Positions 15,871 to 24,567 of a stretch of DNA of 64,000 nt are shown here, in pieces. The notes under the pieces are model-generated. The model ran no database searches, was not told where the DNA came from, and saw nothing but the letters and a program-made list of their open reading frames with translations. Source of the stretch: BOG-908 sp965199235 (GTDB lineage: Bacteria > Pseudomonadota > Alphaproteobacteria > Acetobacterales > Acetobacteraceae); the NCBI GenBank assembly GCA_965199235.1, contig CBDAQU010000002.1, positions 3,038,001 through 3,102,000 of the forward strand. Direction: 5' to 3'. The position numbers and the translations under genes are program-made. Numbering within the stretch: position 1 is the first letter of the stretch; each line of letters opens with the position of its first letter.

Positions 15871-16275
15871 TTATTGCGGCAGCGGTACCGTGGCCTGCAT
15901 CCCAGTCGCCTTGGCGGCGTTGCGGTCGTCCATGGCTTGCGGGCTGGAGCCGGTCACATAGCCGTCGCCCTGTGGCGGATAGTGCAGTTGGAACACGCTA
16001 GGCGCCAGGTTGGCGCTTGGCGAAGGATTGTCGACCGGCGGGGTGACGGCCTCGTCTGGCACAGGAGCGGCCGTCGTCGTGTTGGCCGGCTGCGCTGCAG
16101 GCGCCTCTGGCCCGGCGGACGGCGCGGCCGCCAAGGCGTGATGGTGGCGGCGAGTATGATGCAAGCGGGCCGGGCTGGCCTGCGACGATGCCGGTGCTGC
16201 CACGGCTGGGCAAACGGCCAGTGCCGCGACGAGGATTTGCAGTCCGCAGCGTGCGGGCGTCGAAGGCTTGAGCAT
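15871..16275 (-). CDS. small secreted His/Ala/Pro-rich protein
   Basis: A 134-residue predicted exported protein of unknown function. Residues 1-26 form a signal peptide (CGLQILVAALAVCPAVAAP). A His/Arg cluster (LHHTRRHHH, residues ~38-46) follows, then a Pro/Ala/Thr-rich linker. The C-terminus is more ordered (SVFQLHYPPQGDGYVTGSS). The start MLKPSTPARC is chosen because it gives the signal peptide. Metal binding by the His cluster is possible but not shown. Confidence 0.65.
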   Translation of the reverse strand: MLKPSTPARCGLQILVAALAVCPAVAAPASSQASPARLHHTRRHHHALAAAPSAGPEAPAAQPANTTTAAPVPDEAVTPPVDNPSPSANLAPSVFQLHYPPQGDGYVTGSSPQAMDDRNAAKATGMQATVPLPQ

Positions 16276-16366
16276 GGTGCACTCCGTCCGTAGATTACGG
16301 CAGTTGGGGTTGCCCGCGCGTCGTCGATAGTGGGTCGAAACGATAAAGTGTACCCGGATAGGTCTC

Positions 16367-16678
16367 ATGACATACGGCGTCGATGAATGCCGCGTTTGCG
16401 GCAAGGCGATGAAACCGAGCGGGCCCAAGGAGATGCAGCGGCATTTGGCAAGCCTGCGCGGGCATCCGACGATGACCGAAAAGCAATGGCGGGCGGCAGG
16501 GCTGAAAGCGGCGCCGACGAAACGGCAGATGGTCAGCCTTCACCATGGCTGCTGCTACGACTGTACGATGACGATGGGCATGAGGAGCGTTCCCCAAAGG
16601 CGCCTGATCTATCCCGCCCTGATCATTGCGGTCATTGTCGCCCTGACGATGTTCTTCATCGGCTCGCGCTTCACTTAG
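16367..16678 (+). CDS. hypothetical Cys-containing protein with C-terminal membrane anchor
   Basis: A 103-residue protein. The N-terminus has CRVCGK (residues 8-13) and later HHGCCYDC (residues ~59-66), together a plausible four-Cys zinc site. The C-terminal ~20 residues (LIYPALIIAVIVALTMFFIG) form a transmembrane helix, suggesting a tail-anchored inner-membrane protein. I do not recognise the family. Its TAG stop (16676-16678) is the first three bases of the palindromic repeat that follows. Divergent from the gene at 15871-16275. Confidence 0.65.
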   Translation: MTYGVDECRVCGKAMKPSGPKEMQRHLASLRGHPTMTEKQWRAAGLKAAPTKRQMVSLHHGCCYDCTMTMGMRSVPQRRLIYPALIIAVIVALTMFFIGSRFT

Positions 16679-16743
16679 ACCGGTTTCACGCACGGTGTCC
16701 GAGTAGGCGGAAGCTCGCGGACAGTCTGCGTGAAACCGGTCTA
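16676..16743. repeat. R1 family palindrome, half element (copy b)
   Basis: A 68-bp hairpin with perfect 17-bp arms: TAGACCGGTTTCACGCA at 16676-16692 and its complement at 16727-16743, bounded on the right by CTAG. It corresponds to the first half of the 116-bp R1 element. It separates the converging gene at 16367 and smc, ending 25 bp from the smc stop, so a terminator function is plausible. It supplies the upstream gene's stop codon. Confidence 0.9.
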
Positions 16744-16768
16744 GAGGCGGGACACTCCGGCGCGCGCG

Positions 16769-19700
16769 CTACTCGGCCGCCTGCAGCACGGGTTCGGCCA
16801 TCGCCGCGGCACGGCGCAGGTCGACCGAGAGAAGGCGCGACACGCCGCGCTCCTGCATGGTGACGCCGAACAGGCGGTCCATGCGCGACATCGTAAGCTG
16901 ATGATGGGTGACGACCAGGAAGCTGGTTCCGGTATCCCGCACCACGTCGTCGAGCAGGCTGCAGAACCGCTCCACGTTGGCGTCGTCCAGCGGGGCGTCC
17001 ACCTCGTCCAGCACGCAGAGCGGCGCCGGGGTGCAGCGGAACACCGCGAAGATCAGGCTGAGCGCGGTCAGCGCCTGTTCCCCGCCCGAGAGCAGCGAGA
17101 GGGCGGACAATTTCTTGCCTGGCGGCTCGGCGTAGATCTCCAGCCCGGCGGCCAGCGGGTCGTCCGAGCCGGTCATCGCCAGATGCGCCCGGCCGCCGCC
17201 CATCATGCGCGTGAACAGGGCGCGGAAATGCTGGTCGACCTGCGTGAATACGGCGAGCAGGCGCTCGCGGCCCTCTCGGTTCAGGTGGCCGATCGAACCG
17301 CGCAGCTTGGCGATGGCGGTGTCCAGCTCCTGGCACTCACGCTCCAGCTCCGCCATCCGCTGGTCCAGTTCGGCGAGTTCGAGTTCGGCGCGCAGGTTGA
17401 CCGGCCCCACCTCCTCGCGCTCGCGGCACAGGCGCTCGTGCCTTCTGCGCGCCCGTTCTTCGGATTGCTCGGAATACTCCTCGGCGCGCGGCAGCGACGC
17501 ATCGGCTCCCAGGCGCTCGGCCACCCTGGCCAGGACGGCGCAGAGCGCCGCCTCACGTGTTTCGCAGCGTCCGAGCAGCCGCGCCCTTCTCTCGCGCAAC
17601 TCCCGCGCCTGTTCCGACACCGCCCGCAGCGTCGCCGATAGCGTACGAAGCTTCTCGTCGGCGGCCTGCAGCTGCGCGTCGGCGGCGCGGTGGGCCTGTT
17701 CGGCGGTGTCCAGCACCTGGAGAAGTCCGGCGGCCTCTGCGGCGGCATCCTCGGGGACTGCGCGCGCGCGCCAGGCGGCCTGCGCAGCCTGATGCCGGTC
17801 GGACAGCGCATCGCGTCGTGACTGCGCCTCGTTCAGCCTGCGGCGCCACGCCTCCAGTTCGGCTCGCGCTTCGTCCTGGACGCGCTCGGCGAGGGCGCGT
17901 TCCGCCGCCAGCGCCAGGGTTGCGCCCTCTGCCTGACGCGCCGCCTCGCGTGCCGCACCGAGCCCGGCTTTGGCAGCCTCGGCGGCGGCTGCGAGAGCCT
18001 GGCCATCCGGCATGGACGACGCTGCGTCGTCGGCCAGCCGGGCCTGCCGCTCTGCCTCGTCCAGCTCGGCTTGGCTGCGCGCGACGCGGTCGCTCACGCT
18101 CGCGTGACGAGCCTGCGTCTGGACGTGGCTGTTGCGCAGCTCCGCTGCCGCCTGCCGGGTCCGGTCCAGTTCCGTCTCGGCGGCCTGACGCCGCCGGCGC
18201 GCGTCTGCCTCCCTCGCCCGGCCGCCGGCTTCCGCCGCCTCGGCCTGGTCGAGCGCCAAGGCCAGGGCCGCAGGGTCCTGCATGGCGGCCAGGTGCGCTT
18301 CGGTTTCCGACAGCGCGCGGGCCGCGTGCTCAAGCTCGTCGGCGGCGCGCTGGCGAGCCTCGGACGCGGCTTCGAACAGCGCCTCCGCCCGTGGCACCTG
18401 GCCGGCCAGAGTCTGCGCAGCCTGCCGGGCTTCGTCGGCGCGCGCGCGCGCGCCGCTACGAACGGTGCGGGCCGTCTCGAGCGCCTGGATCGAGGCTGCG
18501 TGGACCGCTTGGGCCGCCTGCGCAGCCTCGCCCAAGGCCGCCGGGTCCAGCGTCTCGCCTGCCGCTTGCTCTGCAGCCCGGACCGCGCGCTCGGCTGTCT
18601 CGGAGTCGGCACGCAGCGCCTCGATGGAGGGTTGCAGGGCCGCCTTGCGCGATGCTGTGTGGGCGGCGGCCTCCTGCTGACGGTGCATGGCCTGCTCGGC
18701 TTGCCGCCATTCCGCTTCGGCTGCCTGCCTGGCGCGGTCGGCCGACGCCTCCATGAGCCCGCGCGATGCTGCCCTGCCGTCGGCCTGGGCGAGTTCCGCC
18801 TGCGCGGAGGCCGCGTGCTGCAAGGCCGACGCCAGCCTCGCGCGGGTTTCGGCCAGGCGTCGGCGCAGCCCGAGGCGGGCAGCGGCCGGGTTCGGCGCGT
18901 CCGCCCGCGTGACCAGGCCGTCCCAGCGCCAGCTTGCCCCGGTCCGGTCCACCGCGACCATCCCCGCCGCCAGCGTTGACTGTGCCGCCTCGCCATCCGC
19001 GCCGCTGTCCAGCAAGGCCGCGTGGGACAGGAGGCGGGCCAACGCGTCAGGAGCGCTCAGCAGCGACGCGAGGGCAACACTTCGCTCGGGAAGCGGACCA
19101 GGCGCCATCGGCGGCAGGGTTCGCCATCCGCACCGGCCAGAGGCGTTCCCAGAAGCGTCCAACCTGGCGTCCAACCTGGCGTCCGCCGCTTCGCCGAGGG
19201 CCGCGCCGAAGGCCAGCTCCAGCCCGGCCGGCACCTCGATCGCGTCGAGCAGGTCGGGCGCCCCATCGCCGTCACCAAGTGCAGCCTCAGTCCCTTCGGT
19301 TTCGGCACGAAGCCGGGCCGCGTCCGCCTCGGCCTGGGCCAGCGCGGCGCGTGCGGCGTTCAGCGCCTGCACGGCCGATCGATTTGCCTGCCTGGCCTCG
19401 CTCCACTCGGCGCTGCGGGCCGCGAGCACCTGCTCGGCCTGGTGGTAGCCTGCTGCGACGCGCGCGCACGTCTCGGCGTCTGGTCCGTTGCCGGCGGCAT
19501 CCCAGGCGCGTGCCGCCGCCTGCCAATCTGCTGCGATGCGCGCTGCCCTGGAGCGTGCGGCCGAAAGCTCCTCCTGCGCGCGCGCCCGGGCGGCCGACGC
19601 GTCCTCGGCCAAGCGCCTGGCCGATGCCGCATCTGCCCAAGCCAAAGACGCTGCCTGTTCCGCCCCGTCGAGCGTGGCATCCGCCTGTGCGAGCAGGAGG

Positions 19701-21325
19701 GCGGCCTGATCGGCGGCCTGTCCTGCCTGCACGACGATTTCTGCATCGATCCGCCCCGACCGGTGCTGGCGAAACGCGTCCTCGGCAGCCTGCAAAACCG
19801 CGCGGAGCCGTTCTGTGCGGTCGGCCGCGCTGTCGAAATCGAGCATGGCCGCCTGCAGGCGGGCCTGTTCCCGCTCGCTGGAGGCGCGTGTCGACATGAC
19901 CGTCCGGGCGGCTTCTGCCCTGGCAATCTCTGCCGCGTCCAGACTTGCCCGAGCGTCCCGGACGTCCGCCTCGGCCAAGGTGGTGCTCGCCTCCGCGCGC
20001 GCCAGCTGAGGCTCGCCGATCCTCGCGTGTTCGCAGGCGGCCTGCTCGGCGAGCAGGGCGTTATGCTGGCCTTGCATGATGGCCAGCCGCGCGCTCGTGG
20101 CCTGCAGCACGGCCTGCACCTGCCGGGCCGCAATCGCGGCGGCACTCGCGCGGTTCGCTGCCTCGTCCGCCTGGGTCTGGGCTGCGTGCTGGGCCGCGCG
20201 GGTGCGCTGCGTATGCTGTGCGGCCAGTTCGGCCTGCTCGGGCAGCGCCGAAAGCCGTGCCGCCTGCGCTTCGATGCCCAAGGAGAGACGCTGCACGGTT
20301 TCCTGGGCGTCACGCTCGGCTTCGGTTGCCGCGTCGAGGTCGCATGCGAGCTCGTTCATCCTCGCCTCGGCCGCATCCCGCTCCTGCGCGGCGCGGTGGG
20401 CAGCTTCGGCCAGGGTTTCAGCCTCGAAACGGCGCCGTTCCAGGGCGCTTCTTGCGTCCGAGGCGGACGCCCGCAGGCCGGGCAGCGCGGCTTCCGCGCT
20501 GGCCAGCTCTTCCGCGGCGGCCGCCTCCTGGCTCCGCCGCGCCGCTTCCTCGGTCTCGGCCTCGGAAGCTTCCGTACGCGCCTGGTGGAGCGCCGCGTCC
20601 GCCTGGGCGCACAGGATGGCCAGGTGTTCGGCCTCGGCCGCGCGGATCAGGCCCGAGACCGCGCGGTAACGGGCAGCCTGCCTGGCCTGGCGGCGCAGGC
20701 CGTCGCGCGCGCCTTCGAGTTGGGATCGGAGGTCTCCGGCGCGGGCCACGTTCTGCTCGGCCGCGCGCAGCTTCAGCTCGGCCTCGTGCCTGCGGGCATG
20801 CAGGCCGGTGATGCCGGCTGCTTCCTCCAGCACCTGCCGCCGCTCTTCCGGCCTGGCGCGGACCAGGTCGGCGACCCTGCCCTGACTGACCATGCCGCTG
20901 GATCGCGCGCCGCTTGAGAGGTCCGCGTAGAGGGTTTGCACGTCGCGGGCGCGCAGCTCGCGTCCGTTGGCCCGGAACACCGAGCCTGCCCCGCGCTCGA
21001 TGCGGCGAGTGACCTGCAGCTCCGACTCAGCCTCGAACGGGGCGGGCAGCGACGAGCGGCCGGCCTCCAACGTCAGCGTAGCCTCCGCCAGGTTTCGGCT
21101 GGCGCGCGCCGTGGTGCCGGCGAAGATCACGTCGTCCATCTCGCCGCCGCGCAGCGACCGCGCGCTGGTCTCGCCCATCGCCCAGCGCAGCGCCTCCACC
21201 ACGTTGGACTTGCCGCATCCGTTCGGTCCGACGATCCCGGTCAGCCCTGGCAGTATGTCGAGGCTGACCGGCTCGGCGAAGCTCTTGAAGCCGGCGATCC
21301 TCAGGCGGGTCAGGCGTGCGGTCAT
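16769..21325 (-). CDS. smc: chromosome segregation protein SMC
   Basis: SMC ATPase of the condensin complex with ScpA/ScpB. The N-terminal head has Walker A (GPNGCGKSNVVEALRWAMGE, residues ~32-51). The C-terminal head has the ABC signature LSGGEQALTALSLIF and Walker B with D-loop (CVLDEVDAPLDD). Between them lie two long coiled-coil arms and a hinge. At 1,518 residues it is clearly longer than the usual ~1,150-1,200, the excess being in extremely Ala/Arg/Glu-rich coiled coil. Downstream of a DsbA-like gene with 18 bp spacing, likely one operon. Ends 25 bp from an R1 palindrome. Confidence 0.95.
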   Translation of the reverse strand: MTARLTRLRIAGFKSFAEPVSLDILPGLTGIVGPNGCGKSNVVEALRWAMGETSARSLRGGEMDDVIFAGTTARASRNLAEATLTLEAGRSSLPAPFEAESELQVTRRIERGAGSVFRANGRELRARDVQTLYADLSSGARSSGMVSQGRVADLVRARPEERRQVLEEAAGITGLHARRHEAELKLRAAEQNVARAGDLRSQLEGARDGLRRQARQAARYRAVSGLIRAAEAEHLAILCAQADAALHQARTEASEAETEEAARRSQEAAAAEELASAEAALPGLRASASDARSALERRRFEAETLAEAAHRAAQERDAAEARMNELACDLDAATEAERDAQETVQRLSLGIEAQAARLSALPEQAELAAQHTQRTRAAQHAAQTQADEAANRASAAAIAARQVQAVLQATSARLAIMQGQHNALLAEQAACEHARIGEPQLARAEASTTLAEADVRDARASLDAAEIARAEAARTVMSTRASSEREQARLQAAMLDFDSAADRTERLRAVLQAAEDAFRQHRSGRIDAEIVVQAGQAADQAALLLAQADATLDGAEQAASLAWADAASARRLAEDASAARARAQEELSAARSRAARIAADWQAAARAWDAAGNGPDAETCARVAAGYHQAEQVLAARSAEWSEARQANRSAVQALNAARAALAQAEADAARLRAETEGTEAALGDGDGAPDLLDAIEVPAGLELAFGAALGEAADARLDARLDASGNASGRCGWRTLPPMAPGPLPERSVALASLLSAPDALARLLSHAALLDSGADGEAAQSTLAAGMVAVDRTGASWRWDGLVTRADAPNPAAARLGLRRRLAETRARLASALQHAASAQAELAQADGRAASRGLMEASADRARQAAEAEWRQAEQAMHRQQEAAAHTASRKAALQPSIEALRADSETAERAVRAAEQAAGETLDPAALGEAAQAAQAVHAASIQALETARTVRSGARARADEARQAAQTLAGQVPRAEALFEAASEARQRAADELEHAARALSETEAHLAAMQDPAALALALDQAEAAEAGGRAREADARRRRQAAETELDRTRQAAAELRNSHVQTQARHASVSDRVARSQAELDEAERQARLADDAASSMPDGQALAAAAEAAKAGLGAAREAARQAEGATLALAAERALAERVQDEARAELEAWRRRLNEAQSRRDALSDRHQAAQAAWRARAVPEDAAAEAAGLLQVLDTAEQAHRAADAQLQAADEKLRTLSATLRAVSEQARELRERRARLLGRCETREAALCAVLARVAERLGADASLPRAEEYSEQSEERARRRHERLCREREEVGPVNLRAELELAELDQRMAELERECQELDTAIAKLRGSIGHLNREGRERLLAVFTQVDQHFRALFTRMMGGGRAHLAMTGSDDPLAAGLEIYAEPPGKKLSALSLLSGGEQALTALSLIFAVFRCTPAPLCVLDEVDAPLDDANVERFCSLLDDVVRDTGTSFLVVTHHQLTMSRMDRLFGVTMQERGVSRLLSVDLRRAAAMAEPVLQAAE

Positions 21326-21343
21326 CGCTGGCCGGTCGAGCGT

Positions 21344-21955
21344 CTAGGCGGTGAGCCAGCCGGCGAACGTCTCGTAGGTGACCTCGCCCTCGTGCACGTG
21401 GCCGTTGACGACGAAGGTCGGGGTGGATGCGATGTTGTAGGCCTTCTCCGCCTGCGTCTGGGCCGCCAGGATCTCGGTTTTCAGACCCTCGTCGGCGATC
21501 ACCCGGTCGAACATCTCCCGCGGCATGCCGGCGAGCGCCGCCATCTTGGCCAGCTCGTCCTTGGGTTCCACGCTGCGGTCGAACGCCCAGTGCATCTGGG
21601 TGCGCAGCAGCTCCATCATGAACGGCTCGTAGCGCTCGGGCGGCAGGCTTCGTGCCACCATCGCGGCCATTAGGTCGGTCTGGTCGCGCGGGTACTCGCG
21701 GAACACATAGCGGATCTTGCCGGTGTCGATCAGCTGGGCGCGCACCTGCGGGAAGATGTCGGCGGCGAAGCGCGCGCAATGCGGGCAGGTGAACGAAAAC
21801 CATTCCTCCACCAGCGGAGCGCCCGGTTTGCCTTCGCCGCGATCGGCCATGCGCGGGTCGGCAGGGGGTGCCGGGTCGGCCGCGGCGGCGCGCAGCGAGG
21901 CGCCTGCGATCAGCGCGCCGGTTGCGGCCAGCATCAGTCTTCGGGTCGGGTGCAT
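21344..21955 (-). CDS. DsbA-like thiol:disulfide oxidoreductase (thioredoxin fold)
   Basis: A 203-residue periplasmic protein. The N-terminus has RRLMLAATGALIAGASLRAAA, a twin-Arg-containing signal sequence. The thioredoxin active site is CPHC in WFSFTCPHCARF (near residue 56), with the cis-Pro loop in STPTFVVNG. The helical insertion of DsbA/DsbG-type enzymes lies between. This group is close to the disulfide oxidoreductases often found upstream of smc in alphaproteobacteria. Disulfide formation or isomerisation in the periplasm is inferred. Confidence 0.88.
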   Translation of the reverse strand: MHPTRRLMLAATGALIAGASLRAAAADPAPPADPRMADRGEGKPGAPLVEEWFSFTCPHCARFAADIFPQVRAQLIDTGKIRYVFREYPRDQTDLMAAMVARSLPPERYEPFMMELLRTQMHWAFDRSVEPKDELAKMAALAGMPREMFDRVIADEGLKTEILAAQTQAEKAYNIASTPTFVVNGHVHEGEVTYETFAGWLTA

Positions 21956-22050
21956 GGGCGTTGGGTCCTAAGTTCGGTTGCGGAGGCCTGAAGTCTTGGG
22001 CGGGCGATCCGTGCTCCGCAAGGCCGGCATCGTCTGGCAAGGCGGCGCAA

Positions 22051-22095
22051 GGCAAGGCGGGGCCGGGCGAGGCGGGGTCGGGCGAGGCGGGGTCG
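22051..22095. repeat. 15-bp tandem repeat, three units
   Basis: Three consecutive 15-bp units: GGCAAGGCGGGGCCG (22051-22065), then two identical copies of GGCGAGGCGGGGTCG (22066-22080, 22081-22095). It lies in the 262-bp gap upstream of the large repetitive protein gene and downstream of the start of the DsbA-like gene. No function is evident. Confidence 0.8.
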
Positions 22096-22217
22096 GCCGA
22101 CTCGCGTTTACGCGATGTTAGCGCAATCCCTGCAAGGTCTGCCTATCGCTTCGCAATCCGAAACGAACACGCACGAGAACGTTCCGACGAGATCTCGCTT
22201 TGGAGTGGGGCAGGCGC

Positions 22218-23063
22218 ATGGGCACCGATAGCTGGCTGGGAAGTTCTGCCGATTGGACTTCCTCGGCGGCCTGGAGCACCGGGGCCTCACCCGGGGCGGC
22301 AGACACCGCGACCATCAACGCCCAGGGCAGTTACGCGGTCACCCTGTTCGGCACTGCGAGCGTCGCCAGCCTGGTCATCGGTGCTGCTGGCGCCGAGTTC
22401 TACGATGCCGGCACCCTGGCCGTGTCCGGCACGCTCGCCTTGCAGGCCGGCACCCTGGCGCTGGCTTACGGCACGATCCGCGGCGGGACGCTCGCGCTGA
22501 GCGGCGGCCAGCTGCAGAGCACCGGCGGCACGCTCGATGCTGTGTCCGTGCAGGGAGCGCTAAGCCTGGCCGGGGCAGGTTCGACGATGTTCGTAAAGGA
22601 CGGCCTGACGCTGTCTGGCGCGGGCGGCAGCGGGGCCGGCAGCATCGCGGTGACCGGCGGCTACGCGCTGCTCGACTTCGTCGGCAGCCAGACGGTGAAC
22701 AACGCGACGATCAGCCTCGGCGCTACCGGTGGCTTGCCCGGGCAGGCAGGGCCGGCAGCGATCGGGATCAGCCACGCCGGCAGCGCCACCACGGGTGCTA
22801 CGCTGACGTTGGGCAGCGCGCTGTGGATCAGGCAGGTGGGCAATGCGGGCGTCGGCAGCCTGCTCACCGTCGGCAGCACCGGCGGGCTGCCTGGCGCCAC
22901 CCTGCCCGACATGTTGGTCAACCAGGGCACCATCACCGCGGGCGTCGCCAACGCCACGCTCGACATCACGGGCAGCGGCAGCTTCGTCAACCGGGGCACC
23001 CTGTCCGTCAGCAACAATGCCACGCTGGAGATAGCGACTGGCGGTTTCACCGGTATTAGGTAG
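22218..23063 (+). pseudogene. 5' fragment of large beta-repeat surface/secreted protein, disrupted by IS
   Basis: Encodes 277 genuine residues (to 23050), after which the frame runs into the mobile element and stops at 23061-23063. The start is ATG 22218. The protein is Gly/Ala/Ser/Thr-rich and strand-forming, with one ~260-residue repeat unit (GTIRGGTLALSGGQL, LDAVSVQGALSLAGAGSTMF, LVNQGTITAG, SFVNRGTLSVSNNATLEI). No Sec signal peptide is seen. The frame continues exactly in the fragment at 26764-30006 once the element and one target copy are removed. Similar repetitive proteins are adhesin-like or type I secreted; the role here is inferred. Confidence 0.85.
23043..23050. repeat. target-site duplication, left copy
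   Basis: GGTTTCAC immediately left of the mobile element, identical to 26764-26771. An 8-bp duplication is the length expected for the IS1595 family. Confidence 0.9.
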
Positions 23064-23076
23064 CACCCGCCACCAC
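23051..23076 (+). repeat. left terminal inverted repeat of the IS1595-family element
   Basis: 26 bp, matching the reverse complement of 26738-26763 at 24 positions; the two mismatches are at positions 7 and 15 of the repeat. Confidence 0.9.
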
Positions 23077-23118
23077 AAGGAACAAGGAATACCGCCTGCC
23101 TGCGCTTACCTGTAGGCA

Positions 23119-23562
23119 ATGGAACACGAACACATCCTTGGCGGCCTGCTCCGCAAGCGAGCCGACATAGCCGGCGAGATAGCCGTCCTGCACGACCAGC
23201 TACGCTCCCAGCAAGCCGACCTGGCGCACGTGGAAGCCACCCTGAAGCTGTTCCAGCCCGACATAAACTTCACAGGCGCGAGGGTCAGCCGGAAGCCTGG
23301 CAAGCTCTCAGCCGGCTACGGCGAGATGTCCAAGCACGTCCGGGACGCCATGCGGGACGCGCCCGGCTGGATGACCCTGAAGCAGCTACAAGAGGCCGTG
23401 ATGACGGCGCGGGGCATGGACGCGGACGATGCCGAGCTGGCTGGCACGGTGCGGAAGCGAGTCGGGGCTACGTTGCGAAACCTCAAGCGGCGGGAACAGG
23501 CCGAGGATCGGCATGGGGTGGGGTTGGCTATGGAGTGGCGGCTTACCTCATCCACGGTTTAA
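23119..23562 (+). CDS. passenger protein 1, hypothetical
   Basis: A 147-residue protein in the left part of the element. The N-terminus (residues ~5-50) is a heptad-like helix (RADIAGEIAVLHDQLRSQQA), probably a short coiled coil. The C-terminal half (EMSKHVRDAMRDAPGWMTLK, GTVRKRVGATLRNLKRREQA, GLAMEWRL) has the helix-helix-wing layout of a small winged-helix DNA-binding domain. No known family is recognised. A DNA-binding accessory role in the element is speculative. Confidence 0.65.
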   Translation: MEHEHILGGLLRKRADIAGEIAVLHDQLRSQQADLAHVEATLKLFQPDINFTGARVSRKPGKLSAGYGEMSKHVRDAMRDAPGWMTLKQLQEAVMTARGMDADDAELAGTVRKRVGATLRNLKRREQAEDRHGVGLAMEWRLTSSTV

Positions 23563-23710
23563 AGAGGATGCACAACCGAGTGGGGAGTGCATTTCGGACG
23601 GCGCGGAACCGAGGGTCGGCTAAGTCGTCGGCTAACGAGGGAATGGAGGCAGTCTGGAGGGTGGCGGGATGAAATCTTAGGCCGGGCGTAACTGCCTACT
23701 GACATGGAAA

Positions 23711-24232
23711 TCAATCCAAGGCTGCCGCTTCCTCATTAGAAAGCTGGTCAACTGAATATACCCCCTTCTTGCCAGGCACGGCGAACACCATTCCCTTTTG
23801 TCCCATTCGATAAAGCTTTTGATTGAGGGACATACGTTTTTGGATTTCCCCGTTTGCATTGTAGAGAGCAATCAAAATACGATCCAACGACGCTATGCCG
23901 CCGACCGACCGTATTGCTGCAAGTATGTTGAACTCCGCTCGGTCGGACTCTGATATGCTTAGTTCGCTCAGAACTTCAGCCGGCAATCCCTCAACCTCAT
24001 CCCAGGACAGTGCTAGAGGTTTATAACCCTGCAAACCCTTTTCGACATTCCAGTTTGGGTTTTCTTCTCGCCACGCTTTCTCCGCCAGCAGATCGTCAAG
24101 CAATGCGCCAAATCGCCACGCTGTTTGATCATGAGCAGTGGCTCGTTTGCGCTCGTTGGCGTATTTAAGCGATTGCTTGCGGTGATATTCCATTTGCTCC
24201 TTGACGAGCGCGATCCCGTCATCTAGTTTCAT
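23711..24232 (-). CDS. passenger protein 2, hypothetical with winged-helix-like C-terminus
   Basis: A 173-residue protein from a relatively A/T-rich segment. The N-terminal ~70 residues are helical and charged (GIALVKEQMEYHRKQSLKYA). The C-terminal ~65 residues (FNILAAIRSVGGIASLDRIL, KRMSLNQKLYRMGQKGMVFA, GKKGVYSV) look like a winged helix with its wing. I start at MKLDDGIALV (24232), since the upstream extension would read through the tRNA. The gene begins 23 bases downstream of the tRNA 3' end on the same strand and may share its transcript. Function unknown. Confidence 0.7.
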   Translation of the reverse strand: MKLDDGIALVKEQMEYHRKQSLKYANERKRATAHDQTAWRFGALLDDLLAEKAWREENPNWNVEKGLQGYKPLALSWDEVEGLPAEVLSELSISESDRAEFNILAAIRSVGGIASLDRILIALYNANGEIQKRMSLNQKLYRMGQKGMVFAVPGKKGVYSVDQLSNEEAAALD

Positions 24233-24255
24233 CGCGTCATATGCTCCATAGCGTG

Positions 24256-24351
24256 TGGCGGAAGGTATGGGATTCGAACCCATGGCACGTAGTACTGGTA
24301 CGTGGCGTCGCATTGATAGTGCGATGTCTTAAGCCGCTCGACCAACCTTCC
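24256..24351 (-). tRNA. class II (serine-like) tRNA with anticodon AUC
   Basis: Read on the minus strand: acceptor arms GGAAGGT/ACCTTCC (7 bp, perfect), D arm GTC/GAC with A14, GG18-19 and A21, anticodon arms TCGCA/TGCGA with loop CTATCAA, a variable arm with 6-bp stem CACGTA/TACGTG, T arm ATGGG/CCCAT with loop TTCGAAT, then G73 and an encoded CCA. All canonical tertiary positions are present, so it looks functional. Long variable arm plus G73 is serine identity, yet the loop gives anticodon A34-U35-C36, which pairs with GAU (Asp). It lies inside the mobile element, between the transposase and passenger protein 2. Confidence 0.85.
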
Positions 24352-24567
24352 ATCTTTGTCCGGCACCATGCCGCTTGTTCGTCTAGTTTTGTGCGCAGAG
24401 CGTAGTTTTGGGGCGGATAGGAGGCGACTCCATCCGCCCTTAACCGTTTTACCACGTTTTTGCGCATCCGCAAGCAAAAAAAAAGTGTTCCGTAAGGACC
24501 GGCAGTAGAAACCTCACCTGGCACTATGAAAAGGCGAAGGTAGCAAAAGTGACTGTTAATAAGTCGC

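Noticed and set aside
22253..23059. 268-codon alternate frame over the repeat protein
   Set aside because: His/Arg-rich shadow of the strand-forming frame that continues across the insertion.
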